A stretch of DNA of 64,000 bases from Rahnella laticis. GTDB taxonomy: Bacteria; Pseudomonadota; Gammaproteobacteria; Enterobacterales; Enterobacteriaceae. The translations under genes were made by a program, and so were the position numbers. The notes under the pieces are model-generated. The model saw only the letters and a program-made list of their open reading frames with translations. It did no database searches and was not told the origin of the DNA. Shown in pieces: positions 1-9,447 of the stretch; the stretch's first letter is position 1, and each line of letters opens with the position of its first letter. The stretch lies in NCBI RefSeq assembly GCF_015644585.1, contig NZ_JADOBI010000011.1:62001-126000 (forward strand), in the 5' to 3' direction.

Positions 1-338
1 TTGTCAGAAAAATCGAGCAGTTCAATTTCAGGATCATCAACCGTAAACACCTTACTACCAGCCACATTGCAATCCGCCGCACGCTGCCCGGTTCCCACGC
101 AACCGCCCTTTCCGCTCATCACCCACAGTATCGCGGAACGGTTGTAATTGTTGGCTCCGGTCTGAATACCATAAAAATACAGACGCAGCCGCTGAGCGTG
201 CTGTTCAAGCTTCAACGCCTGCTGATAACCGCGCCAGCTGTGCATTCCCCACAGCGCGCACATCGCTACGATAACAACCACGACCATCATTTCTATCAGC
301 GACATTCCCTGTTCTCCTGTCCGTTGTATTGTTTTCAT
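1..338 (-). CDS. ppdA: Prepilin peptidase-dependent (type IV pilin-like) protein, 3' end outside the window
   Basis: The gene is read from an ATG at 338-336 and is open to the left edge, so only its first 112 codons are visible. The protein starts with a short basic leader ending in Gly11, followed by MSLIEMMVVVV and a hydrophobic stretch: the classic type IV prepilin signal, cleaved by prepilin peptidase after Gly with Glu at +5 of the mature pilin. Two cysteines occur later in the visible part. In E. coli ppdA lies in the same orientation just downstream of thyA, which supports the name. Members of this group are minor pseudopilin-like proteins thought to act at the inner membrane in pilus or secretion assembly; the role here is inferred. 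An alternative start at 305 would delete the leader and is unlikely. Confidence 0.75.
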   Translation of the reverse strand, partial: MKTIQRTGEQGMSLIEMMVVVVIVAMCALWGMHSWRGYQQALKLEQHAQRLRLYFYGIQTGANNYNRSAILWVMSGKGGCVGTGQRAADCNVAGSKVFTVDDPEIELLDFSD

Positions 339-548
339 GCGGTCAGGTTAGGCATTTAAATTTTACCCGCCACAGGCAAAACGCATTTTTCCGGCACGCC
401 TCGGGAACAATATGTGCAACGAAGCGTACACAGCAAAATCGTTGCGCGACGCCTCGCAGGAATGAAATGAAATTAGAAATCGGGGCAGAAATCGTCAGGA
501 AAAGGTGTAAAACGTACGGCAGCAGGGAGAAAGGCGTTAACGGAAATG

Positions 549-574
549 GCCGCCTGACCAGAGTGGCAGGCGGC
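549..574. terminator. Hairpin downstream of thyA
   Basis: GCCGCCTG at 549-556 pairs perfectly with CAGGCGGC at 567-574 across a 10-nt loop, 14 nt past the thyA stop. No T-run follows on the thyA strand, so it is a weak terminator or RNA-stabilising hairpin at best. Confidence 0.4.
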
Positions 575-587
575 AAACAGCGAAGGA

Positions 588-1382
588 TCAGACAGCGACG
601 GGCGCTTTGATTGCCGGGTGCGGATCGTACCCTTCAATCTCAAAATCTTCGAAGTTGTAATCAAACAGGGAGGCAGGTTTGCGCTTGATAATCAGTTTAG
701 GCAACGCGCGTGGCTCACGGCTCAGTTGCAAATGCGTCTGTTCCATGTGGTTGCTGTACAGGTGAGTATCGCCACCGGTCCAGACAAAATCGCCCACTTC
801 AAGGTCGCATTGTTGCGCCATCATGTGAACCAGCAATGCATAGCTGGCGATATTGAATGGCAGGCCGAGGAAGATATCGCATGAGCGCTGATACAGCTGG
901 CAGGACAATTTGCCGTCCGCCACATAGAACTGGAAGAAGGCGTGGCACGGCGCCAGCGCCATCTGATCCAGCTCACCCACGTTCCAGGCCGAAACAATGA
1001 TACGGCGGGAATTAGGGTCCTGTTTCAGTTGCTTAATCACATTCGACAACTGGTCAACTTGCGTGCCATCAGCCGCACCCCATGCACGCCACTGTTTGCC
1101 GTACACAGGGCCGAGGTCACCATTTTCATCTGCCCACTCGTCCCAGATGCTGACGTTGTTTTCACGCAGATAGGCGATATTAGTTTTGCCTTTCAGGAAC
1201 CACAGAAGTTCATGAATGATGGAGCGCAGATGGCATTTTTTCGTGGTGACCAGCGGGAAGCCTTCCTGCAAATTGAAACGCATCTGATGACCAAAAATCG
1301 ACAACGTGCCAGTACCGGTACGGTCGGCTTTAGGGGTGCCCTCATCGAGCACTTTCTGCATTAAATCCAGATACTGTTTCAT
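588..1382 (-). CDS. thyA: Thymidylate synthase
   Basis: Converts dUMP and methylene-tetrahydrofolate to dTMP and dihydrofolate in the cytosol, the only de novo route to thymidylate in most enterics. The protein is 264 aa, the same length as E. coli ThyA. It carries the nucleophile Cys146 in APCHAFFQF, the phosphate-binding RRII segment (residues 126-129), the QRSCD motif and the folate/nucleotide region [16 protein letters not shown], and it ends in APVAV like the E. coli protein. It lies 6 nt downstream of lgt on the same strand, so it is probably translated from an lgt-thyA message as in E. coli. Nothing is missing. Confidence 0.98.
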   Translation of the reverse strand: MKQYLDLMQKVLDEGTPKADRTGTGTLSIFGHQMRFNLQEGFPLVTTKKCHLRSIIHELLWFLKGKTNIAYLRENNVSIWDEWADENGDLGPVYGKQWRAWGAADGTQVDQLSNVIKQLKQDPNSRRIIVSAWNVGELDQMALAPCHAFFQFYVADGKLSCQLYQRSCDIFLGLPFNIASYALLVHMMAQQCDLEVGDFVWTGGDTHLYSNHMEQTHLQLSREPRALPKLIIKRKPASLFDYNFEDFEIEGYDPHPAIKAPVAV

Positions 1383-1388
1383 GTTACC

Positions 1389-2258
1389 TCACGACAATTG
1401 TTTCTGCGGACGGCGATATGCCCAGACCATCATAATCAGGCCAATGACCACCATCGGGATGGACAGAACCTGCCCCATACTGATGATCCCATCGAACAGG
1501 CCCAGCTGCGCATCCGGCTGGCGGAAATGTTCGACGATGATGCGGAATAAGCCGTAGCCAATCAGGAACAAGCCTGATACCGCGCCCATCGGGCGTGATT
1601 TGCGAATAAATACGTTCAGAATGATGAACAATACGATGCCTTCCAGCAGCAGTTCATACAACTGCGAAGGATGGCGCGGCAGTACACCGTACTGGTTAAG
1701 CAGCGGCTGCCATTTCGGGTCTGCGGCGGCAATTGCGATATCTTCCTGACGTGAGCCGGGGAACAGCATCGCCCAAGGCACATCGGTGGTCACACGACCC
1801 CAGAGTTCGCCATTGATGAAGTTGCCCAGACGTCCTGCACCCAGACCAAACGGGATCAGCGGAGCAATAAAATCGGAAACCTGGAAGAAATTACGCTTGG
1901 TACGGCGTGCGAAAATCAGCATCACGACGATCACACCAATCAGGCCACCGTGGAAGGACATACCGCCGTCCCACACTTTGAAGAGATACAGAGGGTTATC
2001 GAGGAACAGTGGCAGGTTGTAGAAGAAGACATAACCGATACGGCCACCGAGGAAGACACCGAGGAAACCGGCATAGAGTAAATTCTCTACTTCCTCTTTT
2101 TTCCAGCCGCTGCCTGGCTTGTTGGCACGGCGTACCGCCAGCCACATTGCAAAGACAAAACCGACCAGATACATCAGTCCGTACCAGTGAAGAGATACCG
2201 GCCCGATGGAGAAAATCACCGGGTCAAACTGGGGAAACGCCAGATAGCTGTTGCTCAT
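1389..2258 (-). CDS. lgt: Phosphatidylglycerol--prolipoprotein diacylglyceryl transferase
   Basis: Inner-membrane enzyme that transfers diacylglyceryl from phosphatidylglycerol to the lipobox cysteine of prolipoproteins, the first step of lipoprotein maturation. The 289-aa sequence has about seven hydrophobic segments and the family signatures: HGGLIG with His103, and [14 protein letters not shown] with Arg143. The HPSQLYE motif comes near residue 196. It is the upstream partner of thyA with a 6-nt gap. Several lipoprotein substrates are encoded in this window (the YgdR-like protein, ChaN-like protein, AcrA-like and OprM-like subunits). The 182 nt between it and ptsP hold an inverted repeat and no ORF I can support. 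Confidence 0.97.
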   Translation of the reverse strand: MSNSYLAFPQFDPVIFSIGPVSLHWYGLMYLVGFVFAMWLAVRRANKPGSGWKKEEVENLLYAGFLGVFLGGRIGYVFFYNLPLFLDNPLYLFKVWDGGMSFHGGLIGVIVVMLIFARRTKRNFFQVSDFIAPLIPFGLGAGRLGNFINGELWGRVTTDVPWAMLFPGSRQEDIAIAAADPKWQPLLNQYGVLPRHPSQLYELLLEGIVLFIILNVFIRKSRPMGAVSGLFLIGYGLFRIIVEHFRQPDAQLGLFDGIISMGQVLSIPMVVIGLIMMVWAYRRPQKQLS

Positions 2259-2412
2259 CTATCACCACAAATTGTTTATCATTATCGCCCGGTTAAGGGC
2301 CAGCAGGGTGCGAATAGTAGCATAGCCGGGAGGTTTTCCGGGGCTAAGCCGCTGGAAAAGTTCTGTAAAAAATCATCTCATCGTTCGCCGGAATGCGGCC
2401 AGAGCAGAAGTC

Positions 2413-2433
2413 ACGCGGTACGGCGTACCGCGT
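2413..2433. repeat. Perfect 9-bp inverted repeat between ptsP and lgt
   Basis: ACGCGGTAC (2413-2421) and GTACCGCGT (2425-2433) form a perfect 9-bp stem with a 3-nt loop, 8 nt past the ptsP stop. There is no T-run on the ptsP strand, so it is not a canonical intrinsic terminator. It could be an mRNA 3'-end hairpin or a protein-binding palindrome. Confidence 0.55.
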
Positions 2434-2440
2434 AAGGTGT

Positions 2441-4687
2441 TTATTTACCGCCGCGAATCAGGCCGCCCAGCCCGCGTCGCTCCATAAATGCCGCCGTCAT
2501 ATGGCGGACATCCGTGGTGAAATGCGCCTGTAAAACGCGGCTGGCCAGCTCTTCGGCATCGTGTAATTCAATACGGCGGAGCAGATATTTTATACGCGCC
2601 ACGCTGCGGCCATTCATGCTGAGATTGCGGAACCCCATGCCGGTCAGCAGCAGCGCACCCATCGGGTCACCGGCCATTTCACCGCACAAGCTGACATCCA
2701 GCCCGGCGGCTTCTGCGCTGGTAACAATCTGCTTAAGCACACGCAGCATCGCCGGATGCAGGCTGTCGTAAAGCCCGGCGACGCGGGTGTTGTTGCGATC
2801 GACGGCCAGGAGATATTGCGTTAAATCGTTGGTGCCCACGGAGATAAACTCCACTCTTCCGGCCAGAGCCGGCAGCATGAAGATCATCGAAGGCACTTCA
2901 ATCATGACGCCCAGACGCGTCGGCGGCAGCTCATAACCCAGCTGTTCTTCCACTTCACGTCCGGCGCGGTCAATCAGGCGTCGAGCTTCATCAATCTCTT
3001 CGAGGCTGGTGACCATCGGCAGCAGAATACCCAGATTGCCGGTCGCCGCGTTGGCGCGCAGCATGGCGCGAACCTGAATCAGGAAAATCTCAGGCTGATC
3101 GAGCGTGATGCGAATTCCACGCCAGCCCAGACACGGGTTTTCTTCGCTGATCGGCATATACGGCAGTTGTTTGTCAGAGCCGATATCCAGCGTGCGCAGC
3201 GTCACCGATTTTTGCGGGAATAATTGCAGCATGCCCTGATACTGCGCGACCTGTTCTTCTTCGGAAGGGAAGCCGCTTTGCAGCATGAACGGAATTTCCG
3301 TGCGGTATAACCCGACACCGTCAACGCGGCTGCCAAACAGTTTTTCGTGGTCAGCGCTAAGCCCGGCGTTGAGCATAACCTGTACCCGCTCGCCGCTTTT
3401 CAGCGCAGCCGGTTGCTCAACATCATCTTCGGCTTTCTGGCTCAGCTCCATTTCTTCGCTGATGAGACGTTTGTATTCCGTCACCAGAACGGCTTCCGGG
3501 TCAATCAGCAGTTCGCCACGGTAACCATCTACAATCAGCTGACGCTGGCTCAGCAGCGCGGGCTGAATATCCGCGCCCATAATGGTTGGCACGCCCATCG
3601 CACGGACTAAAATTGCGGCATGCGAGTTCGCTGCACCGTCGCGGACGACGACCCCCGCCAGCCGGTCTTGCGGAACTTCCGCCAGCAATGTCGCTGTCAG
3701 TTCATCGGCGACCAGAATGAAACGTTCCGGCCACTGAGTATTGCCCTGGATGGTATCGTCGAGATGAAACACCAGCCGCTGGCCGAGTGCGCGTAAATCG
3801 CTGCCGCGCTCACGCAGATAGGTATCCTGGAGGCTGGCAAACTGAGCCGCAAATTCTTCAACAACCTTTTTGACCGCCCATTCCGCCACTGCGCCCTGAT
3901 CAATCTGCGCAAACAGTTCGCGTTTGAGACGCGCATCATTGAGTAAGTGGGAATAGAGGTCGAAAATTGCCGCGCTTTCTTTCTGCGCGCTGGCCGTGAA
4001 CCGTTTACTGAAACGGCGGAATTCTGCACCGGCATCTTCCAGTGCGCGGGTCAGCCGCTCGCGTTCGCGAACGGTGTCCAGCGTGGACGCCATGTAGACA
4101 TGCTCAAGCGAAGGTTGCGAGCTGTCCTGCCAGCCGATCCCAATCGCCACACCGGGCGATGCGGCCAGTGCCCGCACGCGGGTCTGACGAAAACGTCCGT
4201 AAAGAACATTAAGCTGTGCCTGGGAAAGGATTGCCGCCAGCTGCGTTGCCAGCGTAACCATAAAGGACTCTTCACTTTCATCAAACTGGCGATGCTCGCG
4301 CTGCTGAATAACCAGCACGCCCAGCAGCTGACGACGGTGAATGATCGGCACGCCTAAGAAGGATCGGAAAAGATCTTCTTTTACGGCAGGGATATATTTG
4401 AAACTCGGGTGGCTCTGCGCATCGGCAAGGTTGATGGGTTCAGCCAGACGCCCGACCAGACCCACGATCCCCTGATCAAACGCCAGGGTAATAGTTCGCC
4501 CGCGAGGTTTTTTCAAACCTCGCGTCGCCATCAGATAGTAACAACGGCGGTCATTGTCAGCGAGATAGACGGAACACACTTCGGTGTCCATCGCCAGGCA
4601 GATTTCGTTGACCAGTACGTCCAGCGCATCATTCAGGCTGGACGCCATTGCTACCTTTTCAACAATTTCTCGCAAACGCGTGAGCAT
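2441..4687 (-). CDS. ptsP: Nitrogen PTS enzyme I (EI-Ntr), phosphoenolpyruvate--protein phosphotransferase
   Basis: First kinase of the regulatory nitrogen PTS: it autophosphorylates from phosphoenolpyruvate and passes phosphate to NPr and then EIIA-Ntr. The 748-aa length equals that of E. coli PtsP. An N-terminal GAF sensor domain (about residues 15-160) is followed by the EI N-terminal domain with the phosphorylated His356 in GAANSHAAILVRAMGVP and the C-terminal PEP-binding barrel with GVGLYRTEIPFM, MIEVPS and FISVGTNDLTQY. It lies 11 nt downstream of rppH and is probably co-transcribed with it, as in E. coli. The next gene on the strand, lgt, is 182 nt away and may have its own promoter. 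Confidence 0.97.
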   Translation of the reverse strand: MLTRLREIVEKVAMASSLNDALDVLVNEICLAMDTEVCSVYLADNDRRCYYLMATRGLKKPRGRTITLAFDQGIVGLVGRLAEPINLADAQSHPSFKYIPAVKEDLFRSFLGVPIIHRRQLLGVLVIQQREHRQFDESEESFMVTLATQLAAILSQAQLNVLYGRFRQTRVRALAASPGVAIGIGWQDSSQPSLEHVYMASTLDTVRERERLTRALEDAGAEFRRFSKRFTASAQKESAAIFDLYSHLLNDARLKRELFAQIDQGAVAEWAVKKVVEEFAAQFASLQDTYLRERGSDLRALGQRLVFHLDDTIQGNTQWPERFILVADELTATLLAEVPQDRLAGVVVRDGAANSHAAILVRAMGVPTIMGADIQPALLSQRQLIVDGYRGELLIDPEAVLVTEYKRLISEEMELSQKAEDDVEQPAALKSGERVQVMLNAGLSADHEKLFGSRVDGVGLYRTEIPFMLQSGFPSEEEQVAQYQGMLQLFPQKSVTLRTLDIGSDKQLPYMPISEENPCLGWRGIRITLDQPEIFLIQVRAMLRANAATGNLGILLPMVTSLEEIDEARRLIDRAGREVEEQLGYELPPTRLGVMIEVPSMIFMLPALAGRVEFISVGTNDLTQYLLAVDRNNTRVAGLYDSLHPAMLRVLKQIVTSAEAAGLDVSLCGEMAGDPMGALLLTGMGFRNLSMNGRSVARIKYLLRRIELHDAEELASRVLQAHFTTDVRHMTAAFMERRGLGGLIRGGK

Positions 4688-4698
4688 TTCTTCGTGAC

Positions 4699-5226
4699 TT
4701 AGCCTCTTTTACGACGATAAGCGGGTGATGTCTTTGGAAGAGAGACTTCCTGCATCGGCATAATGGTGGTGGAAAACTCCTTCATTACACGACGGTAAAC
4801 ATCACGTTTAAATGACACCACCTGACGAACCGGATACCAGAAACTCACCCAACGCCAGCCATCAAATTCAGGCGTGCTGCTGCGCTGCATATTGATATCC
4901 GCATCGTTGCACATCAGTTGCAGCAAGAACCATTTTTGCTTTTGGCCGATACAAACCGGCTTTGTGTCCCAACGCACCAAACGTTTTGGCAATTTATAAC
5001 GTAACCAGTTACGGGTCGAAGCCAGAATACGTACATCTTTACGGCCAAGCCCCACTTCCTCAAACAGCTCGCGGTACATGGCCTGCTCAGCGGTTTCACC
5101 GGGGTTTATGCCCCCCTGTGGAAACTGCCAGGAGTGCTGACCGTATCGTCTGGCCCATAACACCTGACCCTGCTTGTCACAGATTACGATACCAACATTC
5201 GGGCGGTAGCCATCATCATCGATCAC
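4699..5226 (-). CDS. rppH: RNA pyrophosphohydrolase (Nudix)
   Basis: Removes pyrophosphate from the 5' triphosphate end of mRNAs, which allows RNase E-dependent decay to begin. The 175-aa protein begins [17 protein letters not shown] and has a complete Nudix box from Gly38 to Leu60 (GGINPGE...RELFEEVGL, with Arg52, Glu53, Glu56 and Glu57). It starts the rppH-ptsP transcription unit and is separated from the divergent mutH by a long non-coding block with DnaA boxes. The length and the basic C-terminal tail are typical of enterobacterial RppH. Confidence 0.97.
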   Translation of the reverse strand: MIDDDGYRPNVGIVICDKQGQVLWARRYGQHSWQFPQGGINPGETAEQAMYRELFEEVGLGRKDVRILASTRNWLRYKLPKRLVRWDTKPVCIGQKQKWFLLQLMCNDADINMQRSSTPEFDGWRWVSFWYPVRQVVSFKRDVYRRVMKEFSTTIMPMQEVSLPKTSPAYRRKRG

Positions 5227-5595
5227 CGGACTACCTCAATAGCTTAAAATCATAGATGTTCTGATTGTTTCATACTACCAACAGGCGGTAAACCACTGGT
5301 TAACGCCGATCGGCATGAATAAAAATGGGATAACTCACAGTTATAACCAAAGTTATAAACAGATTTGGGAAAACACCCGCGATTTTATTCACTTTTTCTG
5401 TGGATAGATATGTGAAGAACTTCAGAGTAAGCAGGGTAAAACTCTTCTGAACTTATTTTCCCGCAAAAAATGAAAACCAATAAAACACTTAAAAAACATA
5501 AAATTGAAGGCCGATAAACACGTTATCCCACGTTATAAAATGAGAGCCAAATCACATTGGAAAGTGATCTGGCGAAAGATCGACCAATGACGTTT

Positions 5596-5604
5596 TTATC
5601 CACA
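5596..5604 (+). promoter_or_regulatory. Consensus DnaA box
   Basis: TTATCCACA, an exact match to the high-affinity DnaA box, in the rppH-mutH gap. Confidence 0.8.
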
Positions 5605-5700
5605 GCGATCGACTAAAAGTTGACGTTGCCGGGGCAAAAATTGGATAAAACCCCATACGTCAAGCCTGTAAATCGAACCAGTGATCGGATAAACCTGAGG

Positions 5701-5723
5701 TTATCCAAGAAATCTGTGGATAA
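5701..5723. promoter_or_regulatory. Facing pair of DnaA boxes
   Basis: A degenerate box TTATCCAAG (5701-5709, +) faces a perfect box TGTGGATAA (5715-5723, minus orientation) with 5 nt between them. Closely spaced opposing boxes of this kind are expected in a DnaA-oligomer-dissociating core, but the exact core geometry was not compared with E. coli DARS2. Confidence 0.65.
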
Positions 5724-5921
5724 CTAGGTGGAAGATCCTGTTTATTGTCGCCTTCAACAGGTGATCAACCTAATCTTTAGCCTGCAAAATCCGCCGGAAT
5801 GCGGAAAAAAAACTAAGATAAATCATGCTATTATTCCGCCGCCGCGCAGGTATAACTTTTTATTCACTGCGCCGGATGAAAGCAGTACGAAATTTAATCT
5901 ATTGAATGAGCATTGTTTTTT

Positions 5922-6608
5922 ATGTCGATTCCTTTACCTGCAACACAACCGCCCCGCGACGAAAACGCGCTGCTGCAACGCGCGCAATCTCTTGCGGGTC
6001 ATACATTAGGCGAACTGGCCGCACGCGCAGGTTTGCCAATTCCGGCGAATCTGAAACGTGAAAAAGGCTGGGTCGGCATGTTGCTGGAAGTGTATCTCGG
6101 TGCCATCGCGGGCAGTAAACCCGAGCAGGATTTTGCCGATATCGGCATTGAGCTGAAAACGATCCCGGTCGATTCCCGGGGGAAACCGCTGGAAACCACT
6201 TTCGTGTGCGTCGCCCCGCTAACCGGAAACAGCGGCGTGACGTGGGAAAGCAGCCATGTACGGCACAAACTGGCCCGCGTGCTGTGGATCCCTGTAGAAG
6301 GCGAACGTCAGATCCCGCTGGCAGAACGGCATATCGGTGCACCTTTGCTGTGGCAACCGTCGCAGGAAGAAGATGAACAGCTGCGTCAGGACTGGGAAGA
6401 GCTGATGGATTTAATCGTGCTCGGCAAAGTTGAAAGCATAACGGCCCGTCACGGTGAATACCTGCAACTGCGCCCGAAAGCCGCGAACAGTAAGGCGCTG
6501 ACAGAAGCTATCGGCGAGTTCGGACAGCCGATCCTGACACTTCCCCGCGGCTTTTATCTTAAGAAGCGTTTCACCGGCGCGCTGCTGTCCCGCCACTTTC
6601 TGCTTTGA
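5922..6608 (+). CDS. mutH: DNA mismatch repair endonuclease
   Basis: Nicks the unmethylated strand at hemimethylated GATC during methyl-directed mismatch repair, activated by MutS and MutL. I chose the ATG at 5922 ([11 protein letters not shown]...) over an in-frame TTG at 5913 because it matches the E. coli N-terminus in length; the protein is then 228 aa. The catalytic triad falls exactly at D70, E77 and K79 ([10 protein letters not shown]), followed by the conserved [19 protein letters not shown] and [14 protein letters not shown] segments. It is monocistronic and divergent from rppH, with the putative DARS2 region upstream. Confidence 0.97.
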   Translation: MSIPLPATQPPRDENALLQRAQSLAGHTLGELAARAGLPIPANLKREKGWVGMLLEVYLGAIAGSKPEQDFADIGIELKTIPVDSRGKPLETTFVCVAPLTGNSGVTWESSHVRHKLARVLWIPVEGERQIPLAERHIGAPLLWQPSQEEDEQLRQDWEELMDLIVLGKVESITARHGEYLQLRPKAANSKALTEAIGEFGQPILTLPRGFYLKKRFTGALLSRHFLL

Positions 6609-6729
6609 ATACCGAAATTTATAAAATTTCACACACCTTTTCTGCCACTTTGGATTCCTTTTGCTACGCTAGACTGTAGATCATTTCCCATAACGAAAAA
6701 TCTTCGACGTAACCAAAGGAATAACAACG

Positions 6730-6951
6730 ATGATGAAGAAAACTTTGATGCTGACCGGTGCTGCACTTGTGGTTTTTGGCCTCTCAGGCTGCGCCAGCGA
6801 CTACGTGATTTCCACCAAAGACGGCAATATGATCCTGACCGACGGCAAACCGGAACTGGATAAATCCACCGGCCTGCTCAGCTACACCGATGAACAGGGC
6901 AATAAGCGTCAGATCAACAACGATAACGTCAGCCAGGTCATGAAACGCTAA
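6730..6951 (+). CDS. ygdR: YgdI/YgdR-family lipoprotein
   Basis: A 73-aa exported lipoprotein. It has a basic start, a hydrophobic segment and the lipobox LSGC, followed by a small domain with the pattern YVISTKDGNMILTDGKPELDKSTGLLSYTDEQGN, typical of the YgdI/YgdR (DUF903) family of small periplasm-facing lipoproteins of unknown function. AAGGA at 6716-6720 sets the start at 6730, or 6733 if the second Met is used. E. coli has ygdR in the same place, between mutH and tas. Confidence 0.9.
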   Translation: MMKKTLMLTGAALVVFGLSGCASDYVISTKDGNMILTDGKPELDKSTGLLSYTDEQGNKRQINNDNVSQVMKR

Positions 6952-7121
6952 GCACCGCGCCCCACCCCATCCTGCCTGATGCGGTAACGCGGGTAGCCAT
7001 ACGTGCCACCCGCGTTATTGCAGGATAGTTGCCCCCTTCCCCCTTGTTCCAGCCTTGTATATAGTCAGTAAAGGCGCTTTTTCGTTAGGCTGACATTCTC
7101 AGATAGAAAGGAAGACCGGCA

Positions 7122-8162
7122 ATGCAATATCACCGTATACCCCACAGTTCTTTAGAAGTGAGCTTACTGGGACTTGGCACCATGACTTTTGGTGAACAGA
7201 ACAGCGAAGCCGACGCCCATCAGCAACTGGATTACGCCGTTGCGGCGGGCATCAACCTGATTGATACCGCAGAAATGTACCCCGTTCCGCCGCGTCCTGA
7301 AACTCAGGGGCTGACGGAAAGCTATATTGGCAGCTGGCTGAAAGCCCGCGGCAACCGCGAGAAGATCATTCTGGCGAGTAAAGTCGCCGGTCCTTCGCGC
7401 GGCAACGACAATTCCATCCGTCCGGGCCAGATGCTGGATCGCAAAAATATCCGCGCGGCGCTGGATGCCAGCCTGAAACGTCTGAATACGGATTATCTGG
7501 ACTTATATCAGTTGCACTGGCCGCAGCGTCAGACCAATTTCTTTGGCAAACTGAGCTATCAGTACACGCAGGATCAGTCTCCGGTCACGCTGCTGGAAAC
7601 GCTGGAAGCGCTGAACGAGCAGGTGCGCGCCGGTAAAATCCGCTACATCGGTGTTTCCAACGAAACGCCATGGGGCGTGATGCGTTATCTGCAACTGGCC
7701 GAGAAACACGATCTGCCGCGCATTGTTTCCATTCAAAACCCGTACAGCCTGCTCAACCGCAGCTTTGAAATCGGTCTGGCAGAAATCAGCCAGTTCGAAG
7801 GCGTCGAATTGCTGGCGTACTCGAGCCTGGCGTTCGGTACCCTGAGCGGGAAATACCTGAACGGCGCGAAACCGGCGAATGCCCGTAATACGCTGTTCAG
7901 CCGCTTCACCCGTTATTCCTCACCGCAGTCAGAAGCGGCGATCGCGGAATATGTGGCGCTGGCGAAAAAACACAATCTGGATCCTTCGCAGATGGCTCTG
8001 GCCTTCGTGCGCCAGCAACCGTTTGTCGCCAGCACGCTGCTGGGCGCGACCACGCTGGAACAACTGAAGATCAATATCGACAGTCAGGACCTGACGCTTG
8101 AAGGCGATATTCTGGTTGAGCTGGAAGAAATCCACAAACGCTTCACCATTCCGGCGCCGTAA
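7122..8162 (+). CDS. tas: Tas, aldo/keto reductase
   Basis: NADP(H)-dependent aldo-keto reductase of the Tas group, 346 aa as in E. coli. E. coli Tas suppresses a tyrosine-auxotroph phenotype; its natural substrate is unknown. The sequence shows MQYHRIPHSSLEVSLLGLGTMTFG, the catalytic Asp and Tyr in LIDTAEMYPVPPRP, KVAGPSRGN with the active-site Lys, the YLDLYQLHWPQR strand, and the C-terminal cofactor region. AGGAAG at 7109-7114 precedes the ATG. It converges on lplT, with a strong terminator between them. Confidence 0.93.
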   Translation: MQYHRIPHSSLEVSLLGLGTMTFGEQNSEADAHQQLDYAVAAGINLIDTAEMYPVPPRPETQGLTESYIGSWLKARGNREKIILASKVAGPSRGNDNSIRPGQMLDRKNIRAALDASLKRLNTDYLDLYQLHWPQRQTNFFGKLSYQYTQDQSPVTLLETLEALNEQVRAGKIRYIGVSNETPWGVMRYLQLAEKHDLPRIVSIQNPYSLLNRSFEIGLAEISQFEGVELLAYSSLAFGTLSGKYLNGAKPANARNTLFSRFTRYSSPQSEAAIAEYVALAKKHNLDPSQMALAFVRQQPFVASTLLGATTLEQLKINIDSQDLTLEGDILVELEEIHKRFTIPAP

Positions 8163-8184
8163 CAAACGCCGTATCACAGCCATT

Positions 8185-8215
8185 AAAAAAGGGCGCTCAG
8201 CGCCCTTTTGTTTTT
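8185..8215. terminator. Bidirectional intrinsic terminator between tas and lplT
   Basis: GGGCGC (8191-8196) and GCGCCC (8200-8205) form a GC stem, with six A before and a T-rich run after. It can stop transcription from tas on the plus strand and lplT on the minus strand. Confidence 0.9.
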
Positions 8216-8238
8216 GCGGAATTGCTATAAAAACAGCA

Positions 8239-9447
8239 TTACGCCAGACGGCGTTTCTGCATATTCTTCCAGATCCACAGCGCGGTAATCGCCAGCGCAA
8301 ACACCACGCCGAAGCCGATACCAATCGCCACGACCGGCGCACCCGCCATCACCACCAGCGAATACAAACCCAGCATCAGCAACATCGCCGTGTTCTCGCC
8401 GAGGTTCTGCACCGCAATCGCATTACCGGCACCGACGGAAATTTTACCGCGATGCTGTAGCAGTGCGTTCAGCGGGACCACGAAGAAACCACCGAGGATC
8501 CCGACAACCACCAGCACAATATACGAACTCAGCATGCTGGTTTGCAGGGCGAACACGACGACCGCGATCCCGATCGCCACACCCGCAGGCAGACAGCGTT
8601 TCACTGTTTCCAGACGGATGAGTTTCGCCGCCGCACCGGCACCAAACACAATCCCGATGGCGACCATCGCATTCAGAAGTGTCGGCGTTTTGTTATCAGT
8701 AATACCGAGTGCCACCGGCACCCACAGCACCAGCAGGAAACGCAGCGTCACGCCCGCGCCCCAGAACAGGCTGGTACCGACCAGCGAAAAGCGGGTTTCG
8801 CCGTCCTGCCACAAGGTTTTGCAGGCAGAGAAAAACGTCCGCGTCATTTTGGCCGGGTTCCAGGATTGCCCCGGACGCGCCGGTGTCAGCCTGGGAATAA
8901 ACCAGTTCGCCGCGACCGCCGCGCCATACGCCAGCACGCAGATGCCGAGCGCCGCCAGAATGCTCCAGTCAGCCAGCGCGCCACCTGCCACCGACCCGAG
9001 AAGGATCGCAGCAATGGTCGAGGCTTCCATCATGCCGTTGGCTTTCACCAGCTGCTCGCCGCTGGCGATTTCACCCAGAATGCCGTATTTGGCCGGTGAA
9101 TACGCCGCCGCGCCAATCCCTACCAGCGTATAGCCGAGGAACGGGTTCAGCCCGGCACAAATCACCGCCGCCCCGCCGAGTTTGAGCAGGTTGGCAACCA
9201 TCATCACGCGGCCTTTCGAGAAGCTGTCCGCGAACTGCCCGACGAACGGCGCAAGAATGATATAGGTCGCGACAAACGCCATCTGCAAAACCGGCTGGCT
9301 CCAGTCGGGATACAGCTGTTGTTTGATCAGTGCCAGCGCGGCAAACAGCAGCGCGTTATCGCCAAACGCAGACAGAAACTGCGCGACGATCACCGCCGTC
9401 ATGCTTTTCGACATCAGCGGCGCTGCCGCCATAGAAGGTTGGCTCAT
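8239..9447 (-). CDS. lplT: Lysophospholipid transporter
   Basis: Inner-membrane MFS-type flippase that moves lysophospholipids from the outer to the inner leaflet so that Aas can re-acylate them. The 402-aa sequence has about twelve hydrophobic segments and the LplT features [26 protein letters not shown] and [21 protein letters not shown]. Its ATG overlaps the aas stop by 4 nt (ATGA), so the two are translationally coupled in the order aas-lplT, as in E. coli. Confidence 0.96.
   Translation of the reverse strand: MSQPSMAAAPLMSKSMTAVIVAQFLSAFGDNALLFAALALIKQQLYPDWSQPVLQMAFVATYIILAPFVGQFADSFSKGRVMMVANLLKLGGAAVICAGLNPFLGYTLVGIGAAAYSPAKYGILGEIASGEQLVKANGMMEASTIAAILLGSVAGGALADWSILAALGICVLAYGAAVAANWFIPRLTPARPGQSWNPAKMTRTFFSACKTLWQDGETRFSLVGTSLFWGAGVTLRFLLVLWVPVALGITDNKTPTLLNAMVAIGIVFGAGAAAKLIRLETVKRCLPAGVAIGIAVVVFALQTSMLSSYIVLVVVGILGGFFVVPLNALLQHRGKISVGAGNAIAVQNLGENTAMLLMLGLYSLVVMAGAPVVAIGIGFGVVFALAITALWIWKNMQKRRLA

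Larger units (their letters stand above)
5227..5921. promoter_or_regulatory. Candidate DARS2-type DnaA-reactivating locus (rppH-mutH intergenic)
   Basis: This AT-rich 695-bp block between divergent rppH and mutH holds no supported gene. It contains two perfect DnaA boxes: TTATCCACA at 5596-5604 (+) and TGTGGATAA at 5715-5723 (minus orientation). Near-matches occur at 5399-5407 (TGTGGATAG), 5523-5531 (TTATCCCAC), 5641-5649 (TTGGATAAA) and 5701-5709 (TTATCCAAG). In E. coli the DARS2 site, which promotes exchange of ADP for ATP on DnaA and so times initiation, lies in exactly this mutH-rppH gap. The assignment rests on gene context plus the boxes; IHF and Fis sites were not identified. Confidence 0.7.

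Noticed and set aside
5227-5921. DnaA boxes and AT-rich DNA suggesting a replication origin
   Set aside because: The genes on both sides are rppH and mutH, not the mnmG/mioC or dnaA context of an enterobacterial origin. DARS2 explains the boxes better.
5728-6009. 93-aa plus-strand reading frame before mutH
   Set aside because: It overlaps the mutH start out of frame, has no ribosome-binding site and no recognisable protein features.
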